64,000 bases of DNA from NCBI RefSeq assembly GCF_046630445.1, contig NC_092341.1, positions 30,270,001 through 30,334,000 on the forward strand, written 5' to 3'. Within the stretch, counting starts at the first letter, position 1. Each line of letters starts with the position of its first letter. The notes beneath the pieces were generated by a model, which did not search any database, was not told where the DNA came from, and saw only the letters and a program-made list of their open reading frames with translations. The translations under genes and the position numbers were made by a program. Positions 11,144 to 23,545 of this stretch are shown here, one piece after another. The DNA comes from Rutidosis leptorrhynchoides (lineage: Eukaryota; Streptophyta; Magnoliopsida; Asterales; Asteraceae).

Positions 11144-12393
11144 TTATTCTAAATCATTGTGAATGAATTTCTTCATCACAATATGATTCTAAAATTTTAA
11201 GATATTATCGTATCTTTCATTATAAATATCCTCCATATTTCTGAAGATATTTTCATAACTATTCTTATCTGAAATTATTAATCTCTTCGTGCTATCAGTG
11301 TTACATCAAATAAGAAACTGTTAGTTTCTATTTTCTGTAAACTTTCAAACTTAAAAGATGAATGATAGTGAAGTAGTGTTGGGAACTGATGCATGAGTTA
11401 GTATAATATAATGACACTTGATCAACGTGATTATATTACAGTAAGTCATTACGAGTTTCTAAATGGAACATGATGATTCATAGGTTATAACGTCATCATG
11501 TGTCATGTTACATAACTTTTCCATTCTGATTAACTTCTGAACATATCAAGAAACTATATTCTTGATAGTTCTATTCTCGGTGATTCAGGTAATTTGACAA
11601 ATCAAATCGTGCGATTACGTTCTTTCTTATTTAGAACATTAAGTTCATTCGAAACTTCATACTTATGAATTCTGGACCATTACTCGCTTAACTAGGGGTC
11701 GAGAAGATAATAAAAAGGCAAAGAGCTCCAAAATATAAGAGAAAATATAAAGCCCAATAAAAACACGGAGGTTACAAACCGTGGATATTAATACGAATAG
11801 CAATATAAAGACACGGTATAATTAAGAATAGTATCACCCCAAGGTAATGGTAGAAGTAAACAAATTTCTCTGGCGGAAGATTGGAAGAAGGATGACGGAG
11901 ATGATAATTAGGAAAATATCAAGTATTAGAACTAGATTAAGCATTTTCACAATCTTTTGGATGTATGAACTAAGAAAGAAAGTATAGGAATGGTGAGAAT
12001 AATGGGACGGAAGAGTTTAATTTATAATAGAAATATCAGACATAGTAATCGAGGCAGATCACTATTTAATTATAGAGATCTTAATTTCCTTATTCGCCGA
12101 AGAATCAAATCTTTTAGATTTCGAAGATTTTCTTTAAATCCATTGATTTCCGGAATTCAACCGAGATAACGTCAAAAGTTAAGACGCACCTTATTTTCTA
12201 AATTCAACAATGACTACGTCAAAAGTTAAGACGAATCCTTATTTCTTCATCTCACTCTTTCGTGATAGCTTCATTCGTATTCTTCGAATAATCGAATTAT
12301 TTCATCCTTATTACTCAATGGTAATAAAACTCTAATTATCAGCTTATATAAGTCATGAAAACATACTTATTATTATTCATAACCATCCCACTC

Positions 12394-12429
12394 AAATTTC
12401 GGGACGAAATTTCTTTAACGGGTAGGTAC
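12394..12429 (+). promoter_or_regulatory. Palindrome and polypurine-type region of E1
   Basis: AAATTTCGGGACGAAATTT (12394-12412) is followed by CTTTAACGGGTAGGTAC directly before the 3' LTR start TGTGACG. It is the expected site for plus-strand priming, although it is a weak polypurine tract. Confidence 0.65.
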
Positions 12430-12838
12430 TGTGACGACCCGGGAATTTTCGACCAAATTTAAACTTGATTTTTATATGATTTTGATACGATAAGCAAAGT
12501 CGGTATTGTAGAGCCTCAATAGTTCTTGAACTGTTTACATGAATACATTTAACCTTTGACCATTCCCGACGATTCACGAACAATTATGTGTAAATAAAGA
12601 TGTAAATATATATAAATATAAATATAAGTATATGTAATATTATTAAATATTATTAATACCATTTTCATTAACAATTATCACTACTATTATAAATTATCAT
12701 TTTTATTATTTAATAATACGAATTATTACTCTTATCACTAGTAATATTAATTATATCATTATAATTATCTTATTCATTAAAAATACTATTATTATCATTT
12801 TTGTTAAGAATTGTATTGATTATTATTAATATATATTG

Positions 12839-12869
<31 letters not shown>

Positions 12870-15800
12870 AAATAAATATATATATATAATAATTAATAAT
12901 ATATATCATACAAAATAAAAAAAAAGGGAATCTGAATTCAGTGGAATGTAACTATCCATCTGTTTATTTTTTTTGTCATATGTCTTTAAATTATTATCAG
13001 CCCAAATCTTGCCCAGTACAACACAATCGATTTTGGTTAGCAATCCCTTTCTACTTTGTTATTTTTTTTTCTTGCTTGTGTATGAATGTCGATACCTTAC
13101 ATCCCACTTAATGTTAGTTATTACGTTTCTTTTTCATTCCATATTACCATAACACTATATATAGTTATATGCATTGTATTTGATTACAAGAACAACCATA
13201 GCTATCTTCTCTCATCCTCTTTCTTCTTTTCCTTTTTCTGTCTAGTACACCATCATCATCAAACAACCCTTTGTATCTAGAAAACCAGTAGATTATAACT
13301 CCAGAACCCAGTGTATGAGTTATTGTTTTGTCCAACTGATTTTCAATCTATTTTGATAGTCAAACTATCCATCTTTATGTTACTATGATTCTGATTCTGG
13401 TATTGCTAAACACTCCTTACGGGACACAAACAAAATAAACAAAAACAAACCAGACACCCATTCTTATTCTTCTTGATCGACATCTTCACCCATATTACCA
13501 CCATCGACACCCTCACACCTTTCCTCTCTCTCTCTCTCTCTCTCCTTCCTCTCTATTTTTCTTTCCCATCGTGATTATACTACCATCTTCCAACCCCACT
13601 ACAACCTATCATCTCCTATTATCTTTCCTTCTGCTTTAATCGTCAAATCACCAAGATCCCCACAGCCCACTGGAAGCCACCTTGAGTTTATTGTTTCTAA
13701 CCAATCTTCTAAAACTGCTCGATACCTTTGCTATATTACAGTTTACGTGATACTACTGCAGCTTTAGTTACTGCAGCTGTTGCCATATTTTTCTGTTTTA
13801 ATGAATACGTTTAGTATGATGGTGATCCATGGAAGATGATGAAGGAATGAGATGATGATGTAGTGGATGACTCAAAAAGTGCACATGGTGGTCGACATTC
13901 ACTATAAAGAGAGTCCCACTTGATTTATTAAAAGCATAATATAATGATAAAGATGAATAGACTTGGCATCTTATGTTTCGGTTATAATCAAAAGGAATCC
14001 CATAATTTGACAAGGTGACATGAGCATACACATATATAACTACTACATTATTTATTTGTTTATTTTTTTTGGTCGAACGTTTTGAGGAAACAGAACAAGC
14101 CGCACAAATTGTTTGTGGAACCAGTATATGAAAACGAATTTGAGGTTATTTAAGATGTTGACTGTTATTCGATGGAACCCAGCTATTTACCACCTGCCCA
14201 AAAACTCTTTTTAATTATACTAGTGAGCTAGTTTAGTGGGTCTTGGTTGCTATAGGAAATGATACTAGAATCGGGCCAAATAAATTAAACACTAGCGATG
14301 GTTTTGGTGGATGACTCCACGTATTGCTTTAAGGGAAAAAGGGAACCGAACTAGTGAATTGTTTGGACCACCTACACCTTTTCGGAAATAAGGATTTTAA
14401 AATTAAGAGTTGATTAGTTTACTAGTGGTGATTAGATCATATGGGGATTTTCCAATTGCACAATATCTGTAGTATATAATAAATAAGATACCAAGTGGTG
14501 GTAATGAGCAATTAAAAGTTTAACTTGGGTTTGCAAGCTTGATGGTCATATTTTGAATTGGGCCGTAATTACATTACCGTTATCTGTTAGAATGAAATAA
14601 GAGCATGAAGTGATAGTGATATTAAGGTTAGACGATACAGTAGGAAGTGGTTATACTTATTATGATTCTGCGATGATAGCAACTAAGAGTATGATAGTGT
14701 GCAATTGGAAGTTATATGAGAAGAAGCTTGGGTTCGAGCTCGTTATGATGATTATGAATAACAAGAATGAAGATGATATATTATGATGATGCATAACATG
14801 ATAAACGTGGTATACGATGATGATATACTACGATGATCATGATGAATATGGTGAAATGAAATGAGTTGATGATAAAGTAGAATGATGTTAATGAATTTGT
14901 AAATAAAGGATAGGTACAATTAGAATCTGAACAATTACAGAATAACAGAATCAGAAGGATGGTGTAGAGTGTTGTGGGTTAAGCAGGACATCGCGGGTTC
15001 AAACCCGGACTTGGGCATTTTTTTTTTAGGATTACTCCATTGAGGTTCGTGGATCTGAGGCCAACCCTACACTTGATAAATGACGTCATATGTATTTTTA
15101 CTACAAAATACAGTATGGTGAGTTTCATTTGCTCCCTTTTTCCTCATTACATTTTTGGGCTGAGAATACATGCAAATGCTTTATTAACTGTTTTACAATA
15201 TTTATATGCGTGAGTTTCATTTGATTCCCTTTTACTCTTTACATTTTTGGGGCTGAGAATACATGCAAATGCTTTATTAACTGTTTTACAATATTTATAT
15301 GCGTGAGTTTCATTTGCCTTTTTACCCTTTATATTTTTGGGCTGAGAATACATGCGCTGCTTTTATAACTGTTTTACAAAATAGACACGAGTAAATGAAA
15401 CTACATTCTATGGTTGAATTATCGAAATCGAATATGCCCCTTTTTATTAAGTCTGGTAATCTAAGAATTAGGGAACAGACACCCTAATTGACGCGAATCC
15501 TAAAGATAGATCTATCGGGCCCAACAAGCCCCATCCAAAGTATCGGATGCTTTAGTACTTCGAAATTTATATCATGTCCGATGGAGGATCCCGGAAATGA
15601 TGGGGATATTCTTATATACATATTGTGAATGTCGGTTACCAGGTGTTCAATCCATATGAATGATATTTTTGTCTCTATGTATGGGACGTATGTTTATGAG
15701 AATTGGAAATATGAAATCTTGTGGTCTATTAAAATTATGAAATGATTATTTATGTTAAACTAATGAACTCACCAACCTTTTGGTTGACACTTTAAAGCAT

Positions 15801-16134
15801 GTTTATTCTCAGGTATGAAAGAAATCTTCCGCTGTGCATTTGTTCATCTTAGAGATATTATTTGGAGTCATTCATGACATATTTCAAAAGACGTTGCATT
15901 CGAATCGTTGAGTTCATCAAGATTATTATTAAGTCAATTATAGTTAGATATATTATGAAATGGTATGCATGCCATCAACTTTCGATGTATTGAAAGATTG
16001 TCTTTTCAAAAACGAATGCAATGTTTGTAAAATGTATCATATAGAGGTCAAGTACCTCGCGATGTAATCAACTGTTGTGAAACGTTTATAATCGATATGG
16101 ACTTCGTCCGGATGGATTAGGATGGGTCTTCACA
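12430..16134 (+). repeat. 3' LTR of E1
   Basis: 3705 bp, nearly identical to 4949-8662, starting TGTGACGACC and ending CTTCACA. It is followed by ACGGG (16135-16139), matching the duplication on the left, and then by the resumed E0 sequence TAGGTAC. Confidence 0.88.
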
Positions 16135-16146
16135 ACGGGTAGGTAC

Positions 16147-17720
16147 TATAACAACCCTCACTTTTCGACTTCCGATTTTACTAAAATACCTAGAGTTGTT
16201 ATATACGAATAAATTTAACGTTGACCGAATAAACGTGCGCTTAAAATAAATAATATAATTATAAATATTATAAATAAGATTATGATATATAATATATAAT
16301 ATAACATAATTACATCAATGAATATATATATAATATTTATATTACTTTTGTTATTTAGTTAATAGAATATATAATTAACTAAATAATAAATAATATTATA
16401 ACATTTATAAAACTAATAAAAACTATAAATTAATAATCATAAATTTTAATTTATATAAAAACTAAATATAATAATAATTTTTATATAAAATTCGTATTTA
16501 AGAATTAAACAAATATAGAAATAAAATGTTTAGAGATATATTAAACAATTTTTTTTTTTAGAATTTTATACAAAATAAAAATAAAAACTATATCTACTTT
16601 TAATAAATAAATACAAAAATACAAACTACTTTTTCTTTTAAGTTTTACTTTTAATAAAAATACAAACTACTTTTTCTTAGTTTAACTTTTAAGATTTTAC
16701 TTTTTATAAAAATACAAACTACTTTTTCTTATTTTAACTTTTAAGATTTACTTTTAATAAAAATACAAAATACTTTTTCTTATTTTAACTTTTAAGATTT
16801 ACTTATTTTATTTTAATTTTTTTTTACCTAACATTTTCAACTATAAATACCACATACATTTCTCATTTCAAATTTACACCTTAATCTCTCATTTCTCTCT
16901 TAAGAACTACTTCTAGTTGATATCTCGGTCACTTACTTGCTTTACTTTCCTTTCTTGCGTGGAATACTTCAACTGCTATTTAAGGTGAGTTTCATTACTC
17001 CCTTTATATATATATTTTTGGGCTGAGAATACATGCGTTGTTTTATAAATGTTTTACGAAATAGGCACAAGTACTAAAACTAATTCTATGTGGGTTTAAA
17101 CCAGAAATATACCCTTAGCTTTGTAACATTAAACTACCTGTCTATGTACGGTAGACGCGAATCCTAAAGATAGATCTATTGGGCCTGACAACCCTATCCT
17201 GACTATGTGATGCTTTAGTACTTCGAGGTTTATATAACACACCTGATTCGGTGTACTTTCAGAGGGTAAAACATGAACGTTAAGGCTTGTTACCGGGTGC
17301 CTACAACTTATAGAATGCTTTTATACACTTGCTAGTGTACGGATATTTATGAAACTGAAATCTTGTGGCCTATTATTATAACGAAAATGATTGATTTTGA
17401 TAAACTAATGAACTCACCAACCTTTTTGGTTGACACTTTAAGCATGTTTTGTCTCAGGTGACGAATAAGATGATTGCCATGATTGCTACCTGATGAATTG
17501 AATGCTGCTACATGGAGTCTTCATTTCATTACATTTACTTTGCATTAAGACTATTATTATTATTTCAGTTTAAATTTGATGTAAAACTTTTAATGCTTCC
17601 GCTGTTTTATTAATAAATGTTTTATTCAAAACGTCTCATATAGAGTCGTTCTCGTATATACAACTGTGATTTGATATAATTAGTCACAAATACCCTAGGC
17701 CCTATTTTGGGGGTGTGACA
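16147..17720 (+). repeat. 3' LTR of E0
   Basis: Starts TATAACAACCCTCAC (16147) and ends GGGGTGTGACA (17720), 1574 bp. The left part is extremely AT-rich with repeated CTTTTTCTTATTTTAACTT units (16600-16800). A TATA-like CTATAAATACC at about 16850 precedes a pyrimidine-rich stretch and could be the transcription start. The conserved module GGGCTGAGAATACATGCG (about 17019) and CTCACCAACC...GACACTTTAAGCATG (about 17411) is present. The target duplication would be GTATA (17721-17725), with the partner outside the window. Confidence 0.7.
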
Positions 17721-17725
17721 GTATA

Positions 17726-18835
17726 TCTTGTATCACAGGCACAAGGATGCTCGGCAGTTCAATGTGAACCCCTGGATCAACAATCCAAGCCACGCGAGAG
17801 CGTCACACTATGAATGATTTGAGATTTGAGCACATATCTTCTTTAATTATGGGAACTCTCCTCATTATCTTTCTTCTTGATTGATTTTGACTTGCATTCT
17901 TAATCTTCGAACATTTGAATATTGTTTTCATCTTGTTGAATCAATTATTTGAACTTTATGCAGATGCTCGTTGATTTCATAATTACTTTAGATGCTCAAA
18001 TCATCCATATGTGTTCTCCCTTAAAGACACGGACGGTCAGTAATGGTCAGATATACTTTTAGACATTATTTTTGAAATATATTTACCTCTATGTAAGCTA
18101 ACCTTTCTATGTTTGGATTCAAGCATTACGAGCCGATAGAATTTGATATACAATATATGTACAAAATATCCTCACCTTGTATTGATTACATGAATATCCC
18201 AATTAGTCGCTAGACTCAATGGTAGAGCAAATTTTGATTATTGCTTGGGGATATTCATCGCCAAATATGTCCATGTTGAATCTCAATAGGGAATATCCCC
18301 ACCTTCTGTTAATTTCCAGAACAATTATTTCTAGAATATGCACAGGTGATAATTAGGTGACTACCATTCAACCGCTGTAAATCTTTCCATGATTTTCTCA
18401 TCAAGATATTTACATGATTATGAGTGCGATCATCTCATTATATGATTGAGTCATAAGGCTTAATAGTACTTGATATGAATAATCACTGATTTAATCTATA
18501 CTATTTACTATACGCGTCAAATGATAAACATGCAAGTTTAGTAATACAGTCATCTCCCCTGATCAAGCAACTCATTTTTTGATTTTCTAATTTTTTTTAT
18601 TGTTTTTCATTTTATCATATTTTATTTTTTTTAGATGTTGCCATTTTCTACCCCTAAAATACTAAAACCGAAAATCTTTTTGGCTTTTTGGATTTTTAAG
18701 AAATCAGAAAATAAAATGCACTGCAAGAATTTAAACTACCTAACATGCAAATGTAAACAAATATAATAAAGAAAACATAAAAAAAATTGGTTACTCATTT
18801 GACGTTTCATTTCTGGGACGATATCAGACTGATTT
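17726..18835. other. Unassigned AT-rich stretch
   Basis: No gene is supported. A short open piece near 17737-17815 reads RHKDARQFNVNPWINNPSH and may be the end of an old coding sequence I cannot name. The rest is AT-rich and without repeats I recognise. Confidence 0.4.
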
Positions 18836-18839
18836 TTGA

Positions 18840-21290
18840 CACCAAATGACGTTATTACACGGGTTCTACAATGAATTATGTAGAAGTCAAAACATACATT
18901 TCGATTCGGGTTGCATACTGAAGTATATGCAAGCCATTCTCCTGGGCAGTTATGTGCGGACCACCCCATTGTCGACAATCCAGGTACTATCAACAAGTTT
19001 AAACAAACTTGGCGACCTGCACAAAGCTCAAAAACAAAATTAGTTCAAAGTGGGAACCCAAGCCCGAATGGCAATGGGTTTCCCGTCGACACCAACAACC
19101 TGTAAATCTACCTATTTTCCAGTGGATCCCAATGATATCGTAATCACATCATCACCACTTGAACCACCACCTCCATCAGACTTAGCTTTCCAAACTTGAC
19201 GCTTAGATGGCGACTGTTTACGAATAAACAATTGTCGAGTCAAAGTTAGGAGGTGTGGAAGTTCTGAAAGTTGAGGTGGAAGCACGTTTCTTAATAGGAG
19301 AGGTTGAATGATTATTGAAAAGTCTATTGTTCTTCCATTTTGACCTAGACAAATTTTCATTAAAAGTTTGGTTCAGGTCAACCTTCCTATATAGTGTACG
19401 AGACCTCTTTGGACAATTCCATGCAACATGTCCTAATTCTCAGCAATCAAAACATGTTCTACGATCAATAAATTTACCTGAGTAATGACATGCTCTCCTG
19501 TTAAGTCTACATTCGTGACTTACAGTCCGTCTATGTGGAGGTATGTACCTATTTTCGACATTCGGAGTCTTTATGGGGACCACATGGATAGTCTTGTATT
19601 CTAGATCTCCTTCCTTAGTAACAGGCTTGGCCACTAGATTGTGATCAGACTTAACCTTGGATTTTGATTCTAACTTAGAGGACTTGGATTTAGTAGCTCT
19701 TCTTGGTTTTAACTCAAGTCTATCAATAGGTTTTGACACAATCTCCTCAACTATCTCATCATTAGAAAGAACTTCGTCAACAAACTTAGGCACACTGCTA
19801 GTCTTATAACTCTCACTCTTAAAAAGTTCTTCAGGTGGTGGAGTAAGAACATACTCATTTTCTAAGAGTTCAGTCCTTTCTCATACTTAACATGTGTTTG
19901 AAACATAAGCTTCTCCTTAGGGTTCCTAGACTTCTCAATTTTTCTTGATTTTGGTTTGTTACTAGCACTCATGGGATTTTTCAAAATCGTGATGGGTTTA
20001 GTCACAGGTCGGAATGGTTGTTGTCTTTCTCAGTGTCTATATCAGTATCGAACTCTGTCTCATAGACAACTTCTACAGGTTTCTTAACCTCTACCTTCTC
20101 ACTCTCAACATGTTCATTCTTAGACTTAACAGGCATCTCCTTAGACTCAATGGGTTGTTGTTCAAGGATCTCATTTCTACACTTCTCACGAGGCTTATAG
20201 ATGTATTCATTCATAAAAGGTGGTGCAACCTGATTATAACCTAAACCTTGATGTTTCTCATCTTAGGAGGGTTAAAGGTTTGCATCACATATGATGTTCT
20301 CTGCCAATTGTCAATCCTAGCCTTTTCCGATTCAAACTTTAACTTATAAGAATCCTTCTCTACCTTAAGTGCTTCTATCTGACTCAAATACATATTAATC
20401 ACTTTCTGATCATCTACGACCGTTGCTTTCAAGTGTCCTACCTGATTCTCTAAGGCCTTAATAACATCAACATACTCTTTCTGCTTATTATGGCAGTAAA
20501 CAACATCCTGATAGTTCTTTTTGTTTATCTGATTCTTAAGTTCAAGTCTAAGTTTCGGACAATTCTCACAAGTTACAGGAATTTCACTAAGCTTAGAAAT
20601 GACACATTCAAGTCTATCAATTTCCTGCTCAAAATCAATACATTTAGAACAAACAGAAGTAGATTTAGTGTGTACGTTATCATTGCTTGACGTGAATGCA
20701 CAGTTGGTTGTCGAGTTCGAGACCTCAATTTCAGACTCGGATCTAGAACTGTCTGACACTATCCCCAGCTTCTCAATACTATCAGCAACATCATTCAAAA
20801 CTGGCTCTTCTTCCCTAGCTGGATTTTCAATCTCAGTAGCAGCATTACCATGATCACTTGAAGATTCGTCTTTAAAGCAAACACTAACCATCTCAACCTC
20901 ATTCTTAAACCCGGATGATGCAGACACACCGTTTATCTTAGAATCTTGAAGTATATTCCTTATAGTACATTGCTCTAATTCCTTCCCCCTCAACTTGGAT
21001 ATAAACGAATTAAGAGTAAGAACATTGTTGCAAGCCCATGCTCTTGATGTAATCTACATAATATATGCATCTCATTTCCAAAACAATCCTTCCTTGAGAA
21101 CTTTTACTGCCTTAGCTTGTGTAAACTCAATTTCACAATTCTCCATCTCGGATATTAGATGACAATACCTTGTGATCGCGTCCTCTAAATTCTCAGTTCT
21201 CAGTGCCTTAAAATTTTTCCATTCCCGTTTCAAAGCCCTACACTTCTCTTCCTTTATTTCGTCACACGAGTAAAACATATGAATACCTTA
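18840..21290 (-). pseudogene. Ty1/copia fossil: gag and start of protease, minus strand
   Basis: Reading leftwards on the minus strand: a gag segment (CRALKREWKNFKALRTENL, then ITRYCHLISEMENCEIE) near 21.1-21.3 kb, a long coiled-coil part with CENCPKLRLELKNQI and VINMYLSQIEALKVEKDS (20.2-21.0 kb), YVMQTFNPPK, a Lys/Glu-rich linker, a zinc-knuckle area near 19.43 kb, and a protease-start-like WIVDNG near 18.98 kb. This order matches the copia gag-pol type common in composites. It is broken in several places, and integrase and reverse transcriptase are not seen. It probably belongs with the minus-strand LTR and primer-binding site at 25.2-25.5 kb, with later insertions between; that link is inference. 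Confidence 0.65.
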
Positions 21291-21708
21291 AAAATGACAA
21301 AAACTCTCGAAATCCCAACAAAAATGGCCAAAGATTGACTATCGGAGTCAATTGGATAAACGTATCAAGTTTTCCCGTTTGACTTATTAGTCAAAGTCAA
21401 CTCTTAAAGTCAACCGCGGTCAACCTAGAGTCAACTTAGTCAAAATCGTCAAAAATCACCTTAGAACCCAAAATATTTTCGCTAGTAGTCCTTCACAATT
21501 ATTCGTTCGTTGAGAACTTGACAAACAATACTAAATAATTAACAAAAATAATGAACTCCTTAAATAGGCTATTAATTAAAATGGCTTGATGGTGTGTTTG
21601 TGCTCAATATTTAATCCAAGCCTTAATGGCACAAAAATGATTTGGGCTGCTGTAGCAAATAGAAAATAATTAAAAACGTATCCCTTGGACGAGAATTGAA
21701 CACAAGAC
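21291..21708. other. Unassigned stretch, possibly copia leader
   Basis: Repeated GTCAA and GTCAACC words at about 21345-21445 suggest element leader sequence upstream of the gag fossil. No gene is seen. Confidence 0.3.
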
Positions 21709-21763
21709 ATTATATTATATTATATTATATTATATTATATTATATTATATTATATTATATTAT
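21709..21763. repeat. (TTATA)n microsatellite
   Basis: About eleven TTATA units directly before the tandem array at 21776. Confidence 0.9.
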
Positions 21764-22944
21764 ACTATATATTAAATATGGACAAAACCTACCAATCATA
21801 CCACGCCACCTATCCCTCAAACACTGTAGCAGCTACTGTAGCTACAGTAGCGGTAGTTTTTTTTTTTTTTTTTTTTTTTTTTCTCCTTACCACAATGGAG
21901 TATAAAAATATAAATTCATAGATAAACAAAGTTGCTCTGAATTTTTTTTTTTTCGCTTGCCACAATGGAGTATAAAATATAAATCTTTTGGGTTTTCCCG
22001 TACCACAATGGAGTATAAAATATAAATCCATAGATAAACGCAGTTGCTCTGAATTTTTTTTTCTTACCACAATGGAGTATAAAATATAAATCCATAGATA
22101 AACACAGTTGCTCTGTATTTTGCAACTATAAATATACATATTATGTATATCGATATACAAACAAAAATTTGAGTCGAAAAACTAAATATATATATGTATA
22201 TATATATATATATATATGGACAAAACCCACCAAACATACCACGCCACCTATCCCGCAAACACTGTAGCTACTGTAGCAACTACTGTAGCTACAGTAGCGA
22301 AATCACTGTAGTTTTTTTTTTTTCCCTTACCACAATGGAGTATAAAAATATAAATTCATAGATAAACAAAGTTGCTCTGAATTTTTTTTTTTTTTCGCTT
22401 ACCACAATAGAGTATAAAATATAAATCTTTTGGGTTTTCCCTTGCCACAATGGAGTATAAAATATAAATCCATAGATAAACGCAGTTGCTCTGAATTTTT
22501 TTTTTTCTTACCACAATGGAGTATAAAATATAAATCCATAGATAAACACAGTTGCTCTGCCACCTATCCCTCAAACACTGCAGCTAGTGTAGCAGCTACT
22601 GTAGCTACAGTAGCGGTAGTTTTTTTTTTTTTTTTTTTTTTTTTTCTTACCACAATGGAGTATAAAAATATAAATTCATAGATAAAAAAAGTTGCTCTGA
22701 ATTTTTTTTTTTTCGCTTACCACAATGGAGTATAAAATATAAATCTTTTGGGTTTTCCCTTACCACAATGGAGTATAAAATATAAATCCATATATAAACG
22801 CAGTTGCTCTGAATTTTTTTTCTTACCACAATGGAGTATAAAATATAAATCCATAGATAAACACAGTTGCTCTGTATTTTGCAACTATAAATATACATAT
22901 TATGTATATCGATATACAAACAAAAATTTGAGTCGAAAAACTAT

Positions 22945-22949
22945 ATATG

Positions 22950-23027
<78 letters not shown>
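22945..23027. repeat. (TA)n microsatellite
   Basis: Long TA run between the third array unit and the hairpin MITE. Confidence 0.9.
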
Positions 23028-23030
<3 letters not shown>

Positions 23031-23147
23031 GGATGATTCTCGCACACACTTTTTTGATTCTCACACACCTATTTTAACATTTTACTCTTCTAATAATACT
23101 CAATTGGTGTGTGAGGATCAAAAAAATGTGTGTGAGAATCATCCCCC
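23028..23147. mobile_element. 120-bp hairpin MITE
   Basis: The ends GGGGGATGATTCTCGCACAC and GTGTGTGAGAATCATCCCCC are inverted copies with one mismatch. The arms continue inwards (TTTTTTGATTCTCACACACC against GGTGTGTGAGGATCAAAAAA), leaving a core of about 40 bp. It is flanked by TA repeats, consistent with a TA target (Tc1/mariner-type). No coding capacity. Confidence 0.75.
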
Positions 23148-23545
23148 ATATATATATATATACTAAATATGGACAACCCACCAATCATACCACGCCACCT
23201 ATCCCGCAAACACTGTAGCTACTGTAGCAGCTACTGTAGCTACAGTAGCGAAATCACTGTAGCTTTTTTATTTTCCCCTTACCACAATGGAGTATAAAAA
23301 TATAAATTCATAGATAAACAAAGTTGCTCTGAAATTTTTTTTTTTCGCTTACCACAATGGAGTATAAAATATAAATCTTTTGGGTTTTCCCTTGCCACAA
23401 TGGAGTATAAAATATAAATAATGGAGTATAAAATATAAATCCATAAATAAACACAGTTGCTCTGTATTTTGCAACTATAAATATACATATTATGTATATC
23501 GATATACAAACAAAAATTTGAGTCGAAAAACTATATATATATATA

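Larger units (their letters stand above)
4949..16134 (+). mobile_element. E1: young non-autonomous Ty3-type LTR element with about 3.7-kb LTRs
   Basis: LTRs at 4949-8662 and 12430-16134 begin TGTGACGACCCGGG and end GGGTCTTCACA. A primer-binding site follows the first and a palindrome/polypurine region precedes the second. The element is flanked by ACGGG at 4944-4948 and 16135-16139. By eye the LTRs differ at roughly eight single positions plus short length changes in simple repeats over 3.7 kb, which implies a very recent insertion. The 3.77-kb internal region lacks recognisable gag and pol, so it would have to be moved by proteins of a relative. The internal region is related to E0 along its length. 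Structurally it is intact (LTRs, PBS, PPT, TSD) but non-coding, like the LARD type. Confidence 0.88.
1199..17720 (+). mobile_element. E0: non-autonomous Ty3-type LTR element, left end outside the window, split by E1
   Basis: The internal region is 1199-4948 and the 3' LTR is 16147-17720. Between them lies E1 with a 5-bp duplication (ACGGG at 4944-4948 and 16135-16139). The sequence before the insertion (pol tail, palindrome, TTTTAACGGG) joins the sequence after it (TAGGTAC, then the LTR) in the same order seen uninterrupted at 12394-12430 and 59349-59385. The internal region holds a pre-gag ORF, a captured PABP fragment and only the tail of pol. No gag, reverse transcriptase or RNase H is visible. 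It is broken or defective as an autonomous element, and probably older than E1, which entered it. Confidence 0.75.
21776..23545 (+). repeat. Four-copy AT-rich tandem array with a 20-bp palindrome
   Basis: Units begin at 21776, 22216, about 22560 (start missing) and 23168. Full ones read ATGGACAAAACC, CACGCCACCTATCCC, then a cluster of CTGTAGC words holding the palindrome GCTACTGTAGCTACAGTAGC (with an imperfect flank in unit 2). A long T run follows, then two to three subrepeats of about 60 bp (CCACAATGGAGTATAAAATA ... AGTTGCTCTGAA), then a TATGTATATCGATATACAAA segment ending in TA repeats. The short frames inside are by-products of the repeat. It may be a satellite seed or tandem copies of a TA-targeting element. 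Confidence 0.8.
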
